A stretch of 64,000 bases of DNA from a bacterium (GCA_004322275.1 SCTA01000041.1:19123-83122), one strand, 5' to 3'; positions 30,232 to 39,964 are shown, counted from the first letter of the stretch. Numbers and translations are program-made. The notes: a model not told the origin generated them from the sequence alone.

Positions 30232-33200
30232 ATGAAAAGTCGCATGAAGAGATTTCTTCCCGTCGTTCTCGCTCTGCCGGTTTTCGGCCTCGTCTTTCTG
30301 CCCGTCCCGGCTTTTGCCGCGACCTTCGGGAACATTACCGAGGATTTTTCAGGTGTGCTGGGCAAGGCCGGGGCTACGGCGAACTGGAACACCGGCTCCG
30401 GCGCTCTTTCGCTCGGGAGCGCGAGGAGGGTGTTCAACCCTTTCAGCTATGATTCGGTTCCGGCCCTTCTCGGCGCGCCCTCGACCAATTTCGGCAGAGA
30501 CGCGGTCTTTTCCGACCTTGACGGCGACGGCGACCTCGATCTGGCCGTGGCCAATCAGGGCTTTCCCCCGGTCATGTACAGGTACGGCGGCTCCTACTCC
30601 ACTGAGACCCCGATAAGCTCCGACGTTTACATGAGCATGTCGATCTCGGCGGGGGACGTGGACGGCGACGGGGACAACGACCTCGTTGTGGCCAACTACG
30701 ACACCGGAGGCAAGAACCGCCTCTACCTTAACGACGGAACCGGGGTTTTCACCGCCATACCGATAGCCGTCGATTTAACCTCGGAGAGCAACGATACCCT
30801 CCTTTCCGACTTCGACGGCGACGGGAAACTCGACCTCGTGATTTCCTCCTACGCCAGCGGAACCTGGATATATCTCAACGACGGCTCCGCCGCGCCCTTC
30901 ACCGGCGTCGGAGCTTTGATAAGCGCCATGCCCGAAATAAACGCAATCGCGTCCGGCGACCTCGACGGCGACGGAGACCCCGACATCGCCACCGCCGCCT
31001 ATACCCTCAACGGCAGCTACAACGAAGTATATGTAAACAACGGCGGCGGCTCTTTCGCGGTCTTGCCGATGCTCACCGCCCCGCTTGGAAACTATTCGGT
31101 CGTCGGAATGGGCGACATCGACGGCGACGGCAACCTCGATCTCGTCTACGGTGTCTTCAGCGGTTCCCCAATTATCTTTTTCAATACCGGCTCCCTGCCG
31201 GACTTTACGACCCTCAACATAGATGAAGGCGGCCCTTTCGCGGCCGGGGTGGCCCTCGGCGACGTTGACAACGACGGAGACATCGACCTCGTCTTTTCCG
31301 ACGTCAACGGCTACGGCCCGCGCCTCTATACAAACGAAAGCCGAGGCCAGTCCTTTTATGGAATGCAAATCGGCTCAAACTTCGGAACGCCGCAATACGC
31401 CGTCGCGATGGCCGACCCCGACAACGACGGCCTCCTCGAACTTTTCGCGGGGAGCTTTTCCGGCGAGCACAACTATTTCGACAACTCCGGAACCCCCAAT
31501 CCCTTTGACGGCTATCTCAGCCCCACTTCTGTCTTTGCGGCGGAAGTACAGGGACTGGCGAAGGCCGACTTCAACGGCGACGGAAAGAAGGATTACGTCG
31601 AGGCCAGCGTCGACGGCGCTTACAAGGTATGGCTCAATACGGGCTTTGGCTACTTCAACCCCGCCTCTCCCGCTCCGGCTCCCGGAACGGGGCTGGCGAG
31701 GGTCGCCGTGGCCGATTTCAACGGCGACGGCAGGCCGGACGTGGTCGGCGCGCGCCCCGGCACACCCTTCACGGTCGCTCTCAACAACGCCTCTTCCGAT
31801 CCCTTCTACGTGGCGACGCTGTGGTTTAGCGACCAGCCGATGCCGGCGGCGCTTACCGGAATCGGAGCGGGAGATTTCGACGGCGACGGCGACAACGACG
31901 TTGTGACTGTGGGTATGGGTGATTCGGCAAAGCTCTGGCTGAACAACGGCCTCGGCTCCTTTGTTCTCTCCGACACCGGCATAACCGTAAATTCCAGCGC
32001 TCTCGCGGTCTTCGACTACCAGAACGACGGCGACCCCGATCTTGTTTTTGCCGACACGGGCAGCACTTTCATCCTGCAAAACAACGGCGGCCTCGCGTTT
32101 TCCGCCATGTCGGTGGGAGCGGCCGGCACAACCGCCGTAGCCGCCAAAGACCTTCCTACCGGCTTCGACCTGATAGTTTTCGGGTTCAACGGAGCCATCC
32201 CCGTTTACTATATCGCCGACCCGTCCGGCGTTTTGACCGGCCCGTCAAATATCGGCTCGACGCCGTTACAGGCAACCGCCATCGCATTAGCCAATTTCAA
32301 TCTGGACAAACGCCAGGATGTGGTTGTCGGCACCCAGGGGGGGGAGTTAAAGGTATTCTTCGGCCAATCCGGCGGAAGCTATTTCCTCGACACCACCCCC
32401 TACTATATCGCGGGCACCGGACTTTCGGCAGTCAACGCGCTTCTCGCGGACGATTTCACCGGGGACGCCTACCCGGATATTCTTGCCGCTTTCCCTACCG
32501 AGGCGACTTCTCTGGCCAGGAATCAGTCGGGGATTTACGGCGTGCCCAACTACTCTCCGGTAGCCATAGGCTCGCTTGAAAGAAACACATGGTCTCTTGC
32601 GGTGGGAGACGTTGACGGCGACGGCGACCTCGATTTCGTAGAGGGAAACAGTGACGAGGTCGCTCTTCTTTTTATAAACAACGGAAGCGAAACCCCCTTC
32701 GCCAGCGCTTCGGGTTTTTTCTTCGGCGGAGGAGATTTCAATCCCGTGCCCGCGCTCGCGGATTTCGATGGCGACGGCGATCTCGATCTGGTAACCGGCA
32801 GTACCGTTGGGCCGCTTGACTCGGCTCCCGGAGCGGCAAAAAAGCTATATCTGAACGGCGGACAGGCAACCGGTTTTTTCAGCCTGTCGGAGCAGGTAGG
32901 CGACCTGAACGATTCGACAAACGACATAGCCGCGGGCGACCTCAACGGCGACGGCTATCCCGATCTCGTAACCGCCAACGGCAAGGCACAGCTGGATACG
33001 GTCACCTTCACCATGACCTACACCGGCCAGCAGAACAAGGTCTACATAAACAACGGCACCTCTGCGCCCTTCGCCTCGGTGACGGCGCTTAACGTCGGGG
33101 CGGAGCCGTATTTTTACACCAGCGTGGCCCTCGGCGACATGAACGGCGACGGCCTTATGGACGTTGTCGCCGCCGGACGCGCTCCCACCGCAGGCACCCC

Positions 33201-36200
33201 CGTTCCCGTAAGCCTTTACCTCAATCAGGGCGGGGCCGACCCCTTCGGCGCAGCTTCTCCTCTCTATATAGGAACCGATACAGCCTCAGTAGTGGACCTG
33301 GCGGTCGGAGACGTGGACAGGGACGGCGATCTGGACGTCGTCGCCGGCAAAAGGTCCAGCCAGGCTCTTCTGTACCTGAACAACGGCACCTCCGATCCCT
33401 TTTACATGGTTACCGGGACCCCCGTTTCCATCTCCACGGACCCGCAGGGAGGCATGATCGAGCTTGCGGACGTAAACAACGACGGTTATCCCGACCTTGT
33501 GGTGTCTTCCTTCGACAACGTGCTCCTTGTCTACCTGAACAACGGCTCTTACGATCCCTTCTACGGCCTCTACGGGGGCACGCAGGGCGTTGAGGTGTCA
33601 ACCTCGCCGGAAGCGTTTACGAGAACCGCAACCCATGACTTCAATTCCGACGGCATAAAGGAAATTCTGGCGGCCAACACCTCCGCCACTCCCACAAAGC
33701 TCTTCGGCCCGGCCTTCGTCTCGCCGGCCTACGCTGAATCCTCGCCGGTAGATGCCGGTCTCAGCGTCGCGGCGGCCACCCTGAACTTCTCGGGGTCCGT
33801 GCTCGCGGGAAGCGAAGTGGAATTTTACCTCTCCAACGACGGGAGCAAGCTGTACAGGGTCGTGCCGGGTCACGAGTTTGTCTTTCCGGCCGAAAACAGC
33901 ACCATCAAATGGCTGGCGAGGCTCTCAAGCGGCGTGCCGGTCTATTCGCCTCTTATCGACTCGGTTTCCATCGACTACCGCACCGCTTACGCCGTTCCCT
34001 CCGCGAACGCCGGGGCGGATCGAAACGTAAACGAAAGCTCTACCGTCGATCTGACCGGCGGTTATACCGATCCCGACAACGACGTGACGACTTTTCTCTG
34101 GGAGCAGACCGGGGGGCCCCTCGTCGCGACAATAAACGGCGCCGACACCGCCAACGCCTCCTTTACCGCCCCCTCGACGGTCTACCTTGAGAACCTCGTG
34201 TTAACCTTCAGCTTTACCGTCACCGACGCTCAGGGCTTTACCAGCTCCGACGAAGTTGTCCTCACGGTCGTCAACGTAAACCAGCCGCCGGTGGCGATCA
34301 TCGAGGACGGCGCAGCCTCGATAACCTTCACCGAAGGGGACCTTGCCTGCCTCTACGGCGTCAATTCCGCCGACCCGGAGTTTGGATCCCTCACTTACGC
34401 CTGGGAACTGCTGAGCGGAATCACCCCCGTCTACGTCGGCGGCATGGACCAGCCTATGGTGTGCTTCACCGCTCCCGAGGTAGCCGCTGGCGGCGCTACC
34501 CTTACTTACCGGCTTACCGTCGCCGATCCCGAAGGAGCTACCGGCGCCTCTACCATCGCGGTCATCGTGCAGAACATTGCCTCAGGGAACCTCCCGCCGG
34601 TGGCGAACGCCGGGGCCGACAGGTCAGTCCAGGAGGGCGCTTCGGTGACTCTCAGCGGAGCGGGTTCCTCCGACCCCGACGGGACCATCGTTTCCTGGCT
34701 GTGGGTACAGGACTCCGGGCCTACGGTGACGATGACGGGAGCAAACACCTCGTCCATGACCTTCACCGCGCCGCAGGCAGCGACGGCACCCGTTGTCCTC
34801 ACCTTCGCCCTCACGGTTTACGACAACGGCGGCCTCTACACCTTCGACCTCGTCACCGTCACCGTCGAAAACCTCAACCACGCCCCGGCTCCTCCGGCCA
34901 AATCCATAACCACCAATCAGGACCTGGCCGCGACCTTTACCATCGATCCGGGCGACGCCGACGCGGAAGACACCCACACTTTCGCCCTCTCCGGGAGCCC
35001 TGAAAACGGCACTGTTTCGGTCGCGGACGGCGGCGAAGTCACTTACATACCCAACGCGGGCTTCCGGGGAAGCGACCAGTTCTCGATAACTGTGACCGAC
35101 TCGCACGGGGCAAGCGGGGTCGCCGTTGTCAGCGTCACCGTGGAGGCAGTGGAAACCCCCACCGACGAGCTTGTCCTGAATGCGGACGATCCGATCTCCC
35201 TCGACCCTGACAACCCCCTTTTGAAGGCGCTTGCCGCCCTCATCGGCGATTTCAACGGCGACGGCATCCCCGACCTTGTCGCGGTGGACGGCGAAAGCGA
35301 CCAGGTGTACATGTTCGTCGGCGACGGCCTCGGAGGCTTCGTCGCTTCTCCTGTGACTTACAGCGCAGGCGGCATTGCGGTCACCCTGTCCGCAGGCGAT
35401 CTGAACAACGACGGCAGACTTGACCTGATAATCGTCGTGGACACCGGCGGGGTTTCTCCCAGAAGCGGAAGGGCGGCGGGAGCGGTCGATCCCGGGGGTT
35501 CCTATCAGCTCTCCTCCCTGCTGGGCGGTGCGACCGGTTTTGAAGACCCGGTGGTCGATGCCTCCAGCGACGTCGCCCCCCTCCCCCCGGCGGTCGGAGA
35601 CATCGACGGCGACGGCGACGACGACGTGGCCGCCGCCGGAGCCGGTCCGGCTGACGTGGAGGTCTACGAATCATCCAGCGACGGGTCCGGCTACCAGCTA
35701 TCGAACCTGCTCACGATCCCGGCCGAAAATCCCGGTCCGCCGGTTATCGCCGACGTAAACGGCGACGGCGACGCGGACATCGTTGTCGCGAACACCGCAG
35801 CCGATACCGTTACCGCGAACATCAACGCCGGCGACACTACTTTCGCCGAGACCATAACGGTCGAGGCGGCTACCGGCAGCAGCGGCTATCTGGCCACCGG
35901 AGATTTCAACAACGACCAGAAGATGGACGTGGCGACCACCGGCGGAGCGACCGGCGAGATAAACATACTCCTCTGGGACAACGGTTCCAGCACTCTGGAG
36001 CTGGCCGCGACCTACATCTCCGAGGGCACCCCCTCCGAGGTCATCGCCGACGACTTCAACAACGACACCTATATGGACCTGGCGGTTCTGGAAGAAACCG
36101 AATCGATGGTGAGAGTCCTTCTGGGCACAGGGACGGGCGGTTTCGACGCCGTGCTTGTCAAGAACGTCGGGGGAGACCCCTCATCCCTTTCGGCGGGCGA

Positions 36201-36351
36201 CGTAGACAACGACAACTACCTCGATATAGCCGTCGTTGACAGGGTAACGGGAGAGGTCAAAATCTTCAGGACCGACGTAAAGACCGTGAAACCCAAAAGC
36301 TCCGGAGGAGGAGGAGGAGGCGGCTGCTTCCTCAAAGCCCTCGGCTTCTAA
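30232..36351 (+). CDS. Giant secreted FG-GAP/VCBS and PKD-repeat protein with Gly-rich Cys tail
   Basis: A 2039-residue exported protein. The start at 30232 has GGAGGG 6 bases upstream and begins a signal peptide (MKRFLPVVLALPVFGLVF, cleavage near AFAA); an upstream ATG at 30115 would put this signal inside. Residues about 80-1170 hold some 20 FG-GAP blade motifs of the form DxDGDGDxDL (calcium-binding, beta-propeller). About 1255-1545 are three PKD/Ig-like domains (VANAGADRSVQEGASVTLSG), 1550-1640 a cadherin-like domain (YIPNAGFRGSDQFSITVTDS), then seven more FG-GAP motifs at 1660-2020. It ends with seven Gly, then CFLKALGF. Likely a surface or secreted adhesion/scaffold protein. Confidence 0.9.
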   Translation: MKSRMKRFLPVVLALPVFGLVFLPVPAFAATFGNITEDFSGVLGKAGATANWNTGSGALSLGSARRVFNPFSYDSVPALLGAPSTNFGRDAVFSDLDGDGDLDLAVANQGFPPVMYRYGGSYSTETPISSDVYMSMSISAGDVDGDGDNDLVVANYDTGGKNRLYLNDGTGVFTAIPIAVDLTSESNDTLLSDFDGDGKLDLVISSYASGTWIYLNDGSAAPFTGVGALISAMPEINAIASGDLDGDGDPDIATAAYTLNGSYNEVYVNNGGGSFAVLPMLTAPLGNYSVVGMGDIDGDGNLDLVYGVFSGSPIIFFNTGSLPDFTTLNIDEGGPFAAGVALGDVDNDGDIDLVFSDVNGYGPRLYTNESRGQSFYGMQIGSNFGTPQYAVAMADPDNDGLLELFAGSFSGEHNYFDNSGTPNPFDGYLSPTSVFAAEVQGLAKADFNGDGKKDYVEASVDGAYKVWLNTGFGYFNPASPAPAPGTGLARVAVADFNGDGRPDVVGARPGTPFTVALNNASSDPFYVATLWFSDQPMPAALTGIGAGDFDGDGDNDVVTVGMGDSAKLWLNNGLGSFVLSDTGITVNSSALAVFDYQNDGDPDLVFADTGSTFILQNNGGLAFSAMSVGAAGTTAVAAKDLPTGFDLIVFGFNGAIPVYYIADPSGVLTGPSNIGSTPLQATAIALANFNLDKRQDVVVGTQGGELKVFFGQSGGSYFLDTTPYYIAGTGLSAVNALLADDFTGDAYPDILAAFPTEATSLARNQSGIYGVPNYSPVAIGSLERNTWSLAVGDVDGDGDLDFVEGNSDEVALLFINNGSETPFASASGFFFGGGDFNPVPALADFDGDGDLDLVTGSTVGPLDSAPGAAKKLYLNGGQATGFFSLSEQVGDLNDSTNDIAAGDLNGDGYPDLVTANGKAQLDTVTFTMTYTGQQNKVYINNGTSAPFASVTALNVGAEPYFYTSVALGDMNGDGLMDVVAAGRAPTAGTPVPVSLYLNQGGADPFGAASPLYIGTDTASVVDLAVGDVDRDGDLDVVAGKRSSQALLYLNNGTSDPFYMVTGTPVSISTDPQGGMIELADVNNDGYPDLVVSSFDNVLLVYLNNGSYDPFYGLYGGTQGVEVSTSPEAFTRTATHDFNSDGIKEILAANTSATPTKLFGPAFVSPAYAESSPVDAGLSVAAATLNFSGSVLAGSEVEFYLSNDGSKLYRVVPGHEFVFPAENSTIKWLARLSSGVPVYSPLIDSVSIDYRTAYAVPSANAGADRNVNESSTVDLTGGYTDPDNDVTTFLWEQTGGPLVATINGADTANASFTAPSTVYLENLVLTFSFTVTDAQGFTSSDEVVLTVVNVNQPPVAIIEDGAASITFTEGDLACLYGVNSADPEFGSLTYAWELLSGITPVYVGGMDQPMVCFTAPEVAAGGATLTYRLTVADPEGATGASTIAVIVQNIASGNLPPVANAGADRSVQEGASVTLSGAGSSDPDGTIVSWLWVQDSGPTVTMTGANTSSMTFTAPQAATAPVVLTFALTVYDNGGLYTFDLVTVTVENLNHAPAPPAKSITTNQDLAATFTIDPGDADAEDTHTFALSGSPENGTVSVADGGEVTYIPNAGFRGSDQFSITVTDSHGASGVAVVSVTVEAVETPTDELVLNADDPISLDPDNPLLKALAALIGDFNGDGIPDLVAVDGESDQVYMFVGDGLGGFVASPVTYSAGGIAVTLSAGDLNNDGRLDLIIVVDTGGVSPRSGRAAGAVDPGGSYQLSSLLGGATGFEDPVVDASSDVAPLPPAVGDIDGDGDDDVAAAGAGPADVEVYESSSDGSGYQLSNLLTIPAENPGPPVIADVNGDGDADIVVANTAADTVTANINAGDTTFAETITVEAATGSSGYLATGDFNNDQKMDVATTGGATGEINILLWDNGSSTLELAATYISEGTPSEVIADDFNNDTYMDLAVLEETESMVRVLLGTGTGGFDAVLVKNVGGDPSSLSAGDVDNDNYLDIAVVDRVTGEVKIFRTDVKTVKPKSSGGGGGGGCFLKALGF

Positions 36352-36375
36352 AAGTTAAGGGGAACTGAAAGAAAA

Positions 36376-36403
36376 GGGCTGCGGTTTTCCGCAGCCCTTT
36401 TTT
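36376..36403 (+). terminator. Rho-independent terminator after the FG-GAP gene
   Basis: A perfect 9-bp stem GGGCTGCGG/CCGCAGCCC with a TTTT loop, followed by six T. It lies 24 bases after the stop. Confidence 0.95.
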
Positions 36404-36466
36404 ATTTTCATGAATTTTTTAGCTGGGAAAATACCCTGATTGAAGGGTCTAACATACGGCGCAGGA

Positions 36467-36566
36467 TTTTGCCGCCGGGCGAGGAGCCCGCAGCGAGCGC
36501 GACGAAGACAGTAGCGTGGCTACGGCAAGGAGCGCGAGCGAGTAGCGACGAAGCCCCGCGGCAAAA
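36467..36566 (+). repeat. R2 palindromic repeat, copy 3
   Basis: 100 bp bounded by TTTTGCCGC (36467-36475) and GCGGCAAAA (36558-36566). Relative to copy 2 the stem has one A:T pair changed to C:G on both sides. The interior is nearly identical to 27185-27284. It separates the giant gene's terminator from the 3' end of the nickel transporter operon. Confidence 0.8.
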
Positions 36567-36592
36567 GCCGAAGCCGTCGGGCGGCAAGCCCG

Positions 36593-37333
36593 TCAGGAAG
36601 GGCAGACCTGCATCCGCAGAGGTTTCTCCAGTCCGCTTCTTTCAAGCAGTTCCTCATCCGCGAAAATATCCTTCGTCGGGCCGTCGGCCAGCACCTCGCC
36701 CCCGTGAAGGACGATGGTGCGCTCGCAAAGGTCGAGGACCAGGTCGAGGTCGTGGGTGGCTATTATCTTGGTGTGGTGGAAGGAGCCGAGAAGCGTTATC
36801 AGGCGTCGGCGCGCACGCGGGTCAAGGTTAGAGCTGGGCTCGTCCATGACCAGCACGTCAGGCCGCATCGCCAGCACCGAGGCGATGGCGACGGCCCTCT
36901 TCTCGCCGCCGGAAAGGCGGTGCGGCGGGCGGTCCCGGAGGGCCAGCGCGCCCACCCGTTCGAGGGCGTCCACCACCCTCTTTTCCACTTCCTCCGGCGG
37001 AAGCCCGAGATTCAGCGGACCGAAAGAAACGTCCTCGTCCACCGTGGGCATGAAGAGCTGATCGTCAGGGTCCTGAAAGACCATGCCGACAGTCCTTCGC
37101 ACCGACTCCAGAGTCTTTGGCGTAATCGGGACGTGTCCTATGCGGACCGCCCCCTCAACCGGGGCCAGAAAACCGTTCAGGTGGAGAAGGAGAGTCGATT
37201 TGCCCGCCCCGTTGGCCCCCACGAGGGCTACCGATTCGCCGTGAGTGAGGGTGAAGCTCACCCCTCGAAGGGCCTTGGTTGAATCCGGGTAGGTATATTT
37301 GAGGTCGACGACCTCAATTATATGGTGGCTCAT
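36593..37333 (-). CDS. ECF nickel/cobalt transporter ATP-binding protein (CbiO/NikO type)
   Basis: A 246-residue ABC ATPase. Walker A is GANGAGKSTLLLHLNG (near residue 38), Q-loop VFQDPDDQLF, signature LSGGEKRAVAIA, Walker B VLVMDEPSSNLDPRARR, and switch His in IATHDLDLVLD. The DPDDQLF and SGGEKRAVAIA text is typical of the CbiO/NikO group. ATG at 37333 fits the family N terminus (upstream in-frame sequence lies inside the permease gene). With the T component (cbiQ-like) 2 bases upstream and the divergent M/N component it forms a complete ECF importer. Confidence 0.93.
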   Translation of the reverse strand: MSHHIIEVVDLKYTYPDSTKALRGVSFTLTHGESVALVGANGAGKSTLLLHLNGFLAPVEGAVRIGHVPITPKTLESVRRTVGMVFQDPDDQLFMPTVDEDVSFGPLNLGLPPEEVEKRVVDALERVGALALRDRPPHRLSGGEKRAVAIASVLAMRPDVLVMDEPSSNLDPRARRRLITLLGSFHHTKIIATHDLDLVLDLCERTIVLHGGEVLADGPTKDIFADEELLERSGLEKPLRMQVCPS

Positions 37334-37335
37334 TT

Positions 37336-38142
37336 TCAGCTTCCGGTTATCAGGGTTCCGATGAGTCTGGGAAGGTTGACGAAGCGCAGCGCAATAAAAA
37401 GCGCGGTCCATCCGACAGTGAAGACGGCTTCCGCCGCTCCGAAGGTAATTTCTCTTTTTATCCGTATCTCGCCGTCGAAGCCGCGCGCCAGCATCGCCTG
37501 ATAGACTCGCTGCGCCCGGTCGAGGGTACGCATGAGGAGGTGGCCGACGATGTGGGAAAAGACCCGAAGGCCCATCCCCCGCCCGCCGAAGGTGCGAAGG
37601 GCGCGCGCCCGCGCCATCCGCATCGCCTCGCCGCCGAGGACAAAGAGGTAGCGGTACAAAAAGAGAAGCTGCACAGTCATGACCTTCGGCACCCCGAGCC
37701 GCTGGAGCCCCAGGCAAAGTCCCTGAAAGCTGGTGACAGCTATGAGAATGAAGGCCGTGCCCACCGTAAGCGCGAAGCGGGCCATTATAGAGAGGAAGGA
37801 AAGCCACCCCCCGGTGACTCCAACCTCTCCGAGGTGCATAAGTATCTTCTTGTCCAGAAAGGGGTTCCAGATTCCGACCAGAAAGGCGAAGGGGGCTACT
37901 GCGATGAGTTTTTTCAGCACGAAGCCCAGCGGGATACGCCCGATTCCGGCGAGCCAGAGCGGATAGAGGACGAAGGGCAAAAGGGCGGAAAGCTCGTACT
38001 TCGGAAAGGAGACGACGCAGATTATGAAGACCGCCGAAGTGATTATCTTGGCGCGCGGGTCCAGCCGGTGGACTCCGGTGTCCTGGGAGGCCAGCCGGTC
38101 AAGACGGCCCAAATCTAAAAAGGCGGCTTCGATGTTCGCCAA
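37336..38142 (-). CDS. ECF nickel/cobalt transporter T component (CbiQ/NikQ type)
   Basis: A 268-residue membrane protein with about five to six hydrophobic segments. N-terminal DPRAKIITSAVFIICVVSFP is the family's opening; the coupling helix motifs with Ala-Arg pairs appear as AMRMARARALRTFG and QAMLARGFDGEIR. It couples the ATPase to the substrate-binding component in the inner membrane. It lies between nikR (7 bases away) and the ATPase gene. Confidence 0.92.
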   Translation of the reverse strand: MANIEAAFLDLGRLDRLASQDTGVHRLDPRAKIITSAVFIICVVSFPKYELSALLPFVLYPLWLAGIGRIPLGFVLKKLIAVAPFAFLVGIWNPFLDKKILMHLGEVGVTGGWLSFLSIMARFALTVGTAFILIAVTSFQGLCLGLQRLGVPKVMTVQLLFLYRYLFVLGGEAMRMARARALRTFGGRGMGLRVFSHIVGHLLMRTLDRAQRVYQAMLARGFDGEIRIKREITFGAAEAVFTVGWTALFIALRFVNLPRLIGTLITGS

Positions 38143-38149
38143 GTGAGCG

Positions 38150-38569
38150 CTACTCCAAGTGTTCGCCGGTGGTGGTCGTCACCAGCTTCCCGTGCTTTAC
38201 GCCCTTGGTCCCGATGAGCGCGTCGGCCAGCTTCCTCACCTCGCCGCTCTTTCCCCGCACCACAAGCACTTCGAGGCAGTTGTGGGCGTCCAGATGGACG
38301 TGGAGCACGGATATTATTTTGTCGTGCCAGCTGTGCTGGTGCTCGGTAAGCTTGTCCGAGAGATCGCGGGTGTGGTGGTCGTACACCAAAGTAACGGTGC
38401 CGACGGTCTCCTCATCGCTTCTGGTCCACTGATCCTCGACGAGGGTGTTGCGGATGAGGTCGCGCACGGCTTCGGAGCGGTTGACGTAGCCCTTTCGCTC
38501 AATGAGCTCGTCGAAGCGCTCCAGAAGGCCCGCCTCGATGGAGACGCCGAACCTGACAATCTGCGCCAT
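38150..38569 (-). CDS. nikR: Nickel-responsive regulator NikR
   Basis: A 139-residue NikR. Residues 1-50 are a ribbon-helix-helix DNA-binding domain ([20 protein letters not shown]). The C-terminal ACT-like domain contains the nickel ligands: a His in HQHSWHDKI and the H-x-H-x5-C set in HVHLDAHNC. The ATG at 38569 is chosen since it gives the canonical N terminus; the upstream ATG at 38611 does not. It heads the nikR-cbiQ-cbiO run, divergent from the nickel-binding component gene, so it presumably represses both when nickel is sufficient. Confidence 0.95.
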   Translation of the reverse strand: MAQIVRFGVSIEAGLLERFDELIERKGYVNRSEAVRDLIRNTLVEDQWTRSDEETVGTVTLVYDHHTRDLSDKLTEHQHSWHDKIISVLHVHLDAHNCLEVLVVRGKSGEVRKLADALIGTKGVKHGKLVTTTTGEHLE

Positions 38570-38692
38570 AAAAATAAACCTCCCTGGACGCGGCTTTCGA
38601 TAACCCGGCATCCGCCGCTGCGGACAAAACCTTTTTATCAGCCGGGTAACACGAAAGTAACATTTTTGCTATTGCGTCAGTATAGCACAAGC

Positions 38693-38719
38693 ATGTAGCC
38701 TGTAGCCATACAGTAACAC
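38693..38719. promoter_or_regulatory. Candidate NikR operator
   Basis: ATGTAGC, 13 bases, GTAACAC. The right half matches the GTGTTAC-N13/14-GTAACAC pattern I recall for NikR sites outside enterobacteria; the left half matches 4 of 7. A second GTAACACGAA occurs at 38646, so the decamer is repeated in this divergent 195-base region. TATAGC at about 38681 could be a -10 element. Confidence 0.4.
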
Positions 38720-38764
38720 GAATTTTTAATCCAGTCTTACCGGCCCGCTACCGAAGGAACAATC

Positions 38765-39796
38765 ATGCACATGGCCGATGCGCTCGTATCTCCCGCCGTT
38801 GGCGGCGCGGTATGGGCCGCCACAGCAGCAGCCACCCTTTACTGCGCCAAAAAGGTGCGAGAAGAGATGGACGACCGCAAGGTTCCCCTGATGGGGGTTC
38901 TCGGCGCTTTCATCTTCGCCGCCCAGATGCTGAATTTCACCATACCGGCGGCGGGCTCCAGCGGCCACCTCGGCGGCGGAATGATCCTCGCCATACTTCT
39001 CGGGCCTTACGCGGCTTTTATCGTGATGGCCTCGGTGCTGGCCGTGCAGGCGCTCTTTTTCGCCGACGGCGGCCTTCTGGCGCTTGGCTGCAACATCCTG
39101 AACCTCGGCTTTTTTCCCTGCTTCATCGGCTACCCCCTCATCTACAAAAGGGTCGCCGGAAAAACCCCCTCTTCGGGGCGCATAATGGCGGGGGCGATGA
39201 TCTCGTCGATTGTCGGCCTGCAACTCGGCGCTTTCGGGGTCGTGCTTGAGACCGTCGCGTCAGGGGTATCGGAACTTCCCTTCGGCACCTTCGTCTTCCT
39301 CATGCTGCCGATCCACCTCGCCATCGGCGTAGTCGAAGGGCTCGCCACCGCCGCCGTGGTCACCTTCGTCTGGCGCGAGCAGCCCGACATCCTCCTTCGC
39401 GCCGCCTCCGGCAATCAATCCGGAGGAGCATCCATGAAAAGAGTCCTCGCCGGGCTGGGTTTATTCGCGCTGCTGGCGGGAGGCCTCCTTTCGTGGTTCG
39501 CCTCGACGAACCCGGACGGCCTCGAATGGTCTATCGCGAAAATAACGGGGAAGGGCGAGATAGAGGCGAAAGAGGACGGCGTTCACGCCGCGCTTAAGGA
39601 TATTCAGAAAAAGACGGCTCTGCTTCCGGACTACGGATTCAAGGAATCCGGGGGGGAGGAAAGCGAAGCGAAGAACAACGGTTTCTCTCCCGAGGCGGGG
39701 ACGAGCGCCGCGGGGCTCGTCGGCGGCGCAGTAACCCTTCTTCTTGCCGCCGGTTTCGGCTGGGCGCTTAAGCGCCGCAACCAGCCGGCCGCCTGA
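38765..39796 (+). CDS. ECF nickel transporter substrate-binding protein, CbiM-CbiN (NikMN) fusion
   Basis: A 343-residue fusion. Residues 1-210 are CbiM/NikM: the N terminus MHMADALVSPAVGG, whose His2 region wraps the metal, and FNFTIPAAG-like MLNFTIPAAGSSGHLGGGMI, followed by seven hydrophobic segments. Residues 220-343 are the PDGLE/CbiN-like domain (GGLLSWFASTNPDGLEWS) with a closing TM helix. Divergent nikR argues for nickel rather than cobalt. An R1 repeat begins inside its TGA stop codon. Confidence 0.93.
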   Translation: MHMADALVSPAVGGAVWAATAAATLYCAKKVREEMDDRKVPLMGVLGAFIFAAQMLNFTIPAAGSSGHLGGGMILAILLGPYAAFIVMASVLAVQALFFADGGLLALGCNILNLGFFPCFIGYPLIYKRVAGKTPSSGRIMAGAMISSIVGLQLGAFGVVLETVASGVSELPFGTFVFLMLPIHLAIGVVEGLATAAVVTFVWREQPDILLRAASGNQSGGASMKRVLAGLGLFALLAGGLLSWFASTNPDGLEWSIAKITGKGEIEAKEDGVHAALKDIQKKTALLPDYGFKESGGEESEAKNNGFSPEAGTSAAGLVGGAVTLLLAAGFGWALKRRNQPAA

Positions 39797-39934
39797 GGCT
39801 GTTTAAAAACTGCTGCGAATCCCGCCTTCGGCGTCGCGTGCTCGCTCGAATCTCGCCTAACAGTCAGTTATGCCTCGCTTCTCGCTGCGCGTCTCCTTGA
39901 ATCCGGGGTTCTCGCGACGTTTTTAAACAGCCTC
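39795..39934 (+). repeat. R1 palindromic repeat, copy 4
   Basis: 140 bp with perfect 16-bp terminal inverted repeats: GAGGCTGTTTAAAAAC at the left and GTTTTTAAACAGCCTC at the right. The interior has CTGCTGCGAATCCCGC, GTCGCGTGCTCGCTCG, CTCGCTTCTCGCTGCGCGTC and TCCTTGAATCC. It starts at the G of the preceding TGA stop. Confidence 0.9.
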
Positions 39935-39964
39935 CTGGCTCCGTTATCCAGGCAGCCAGCCCGA

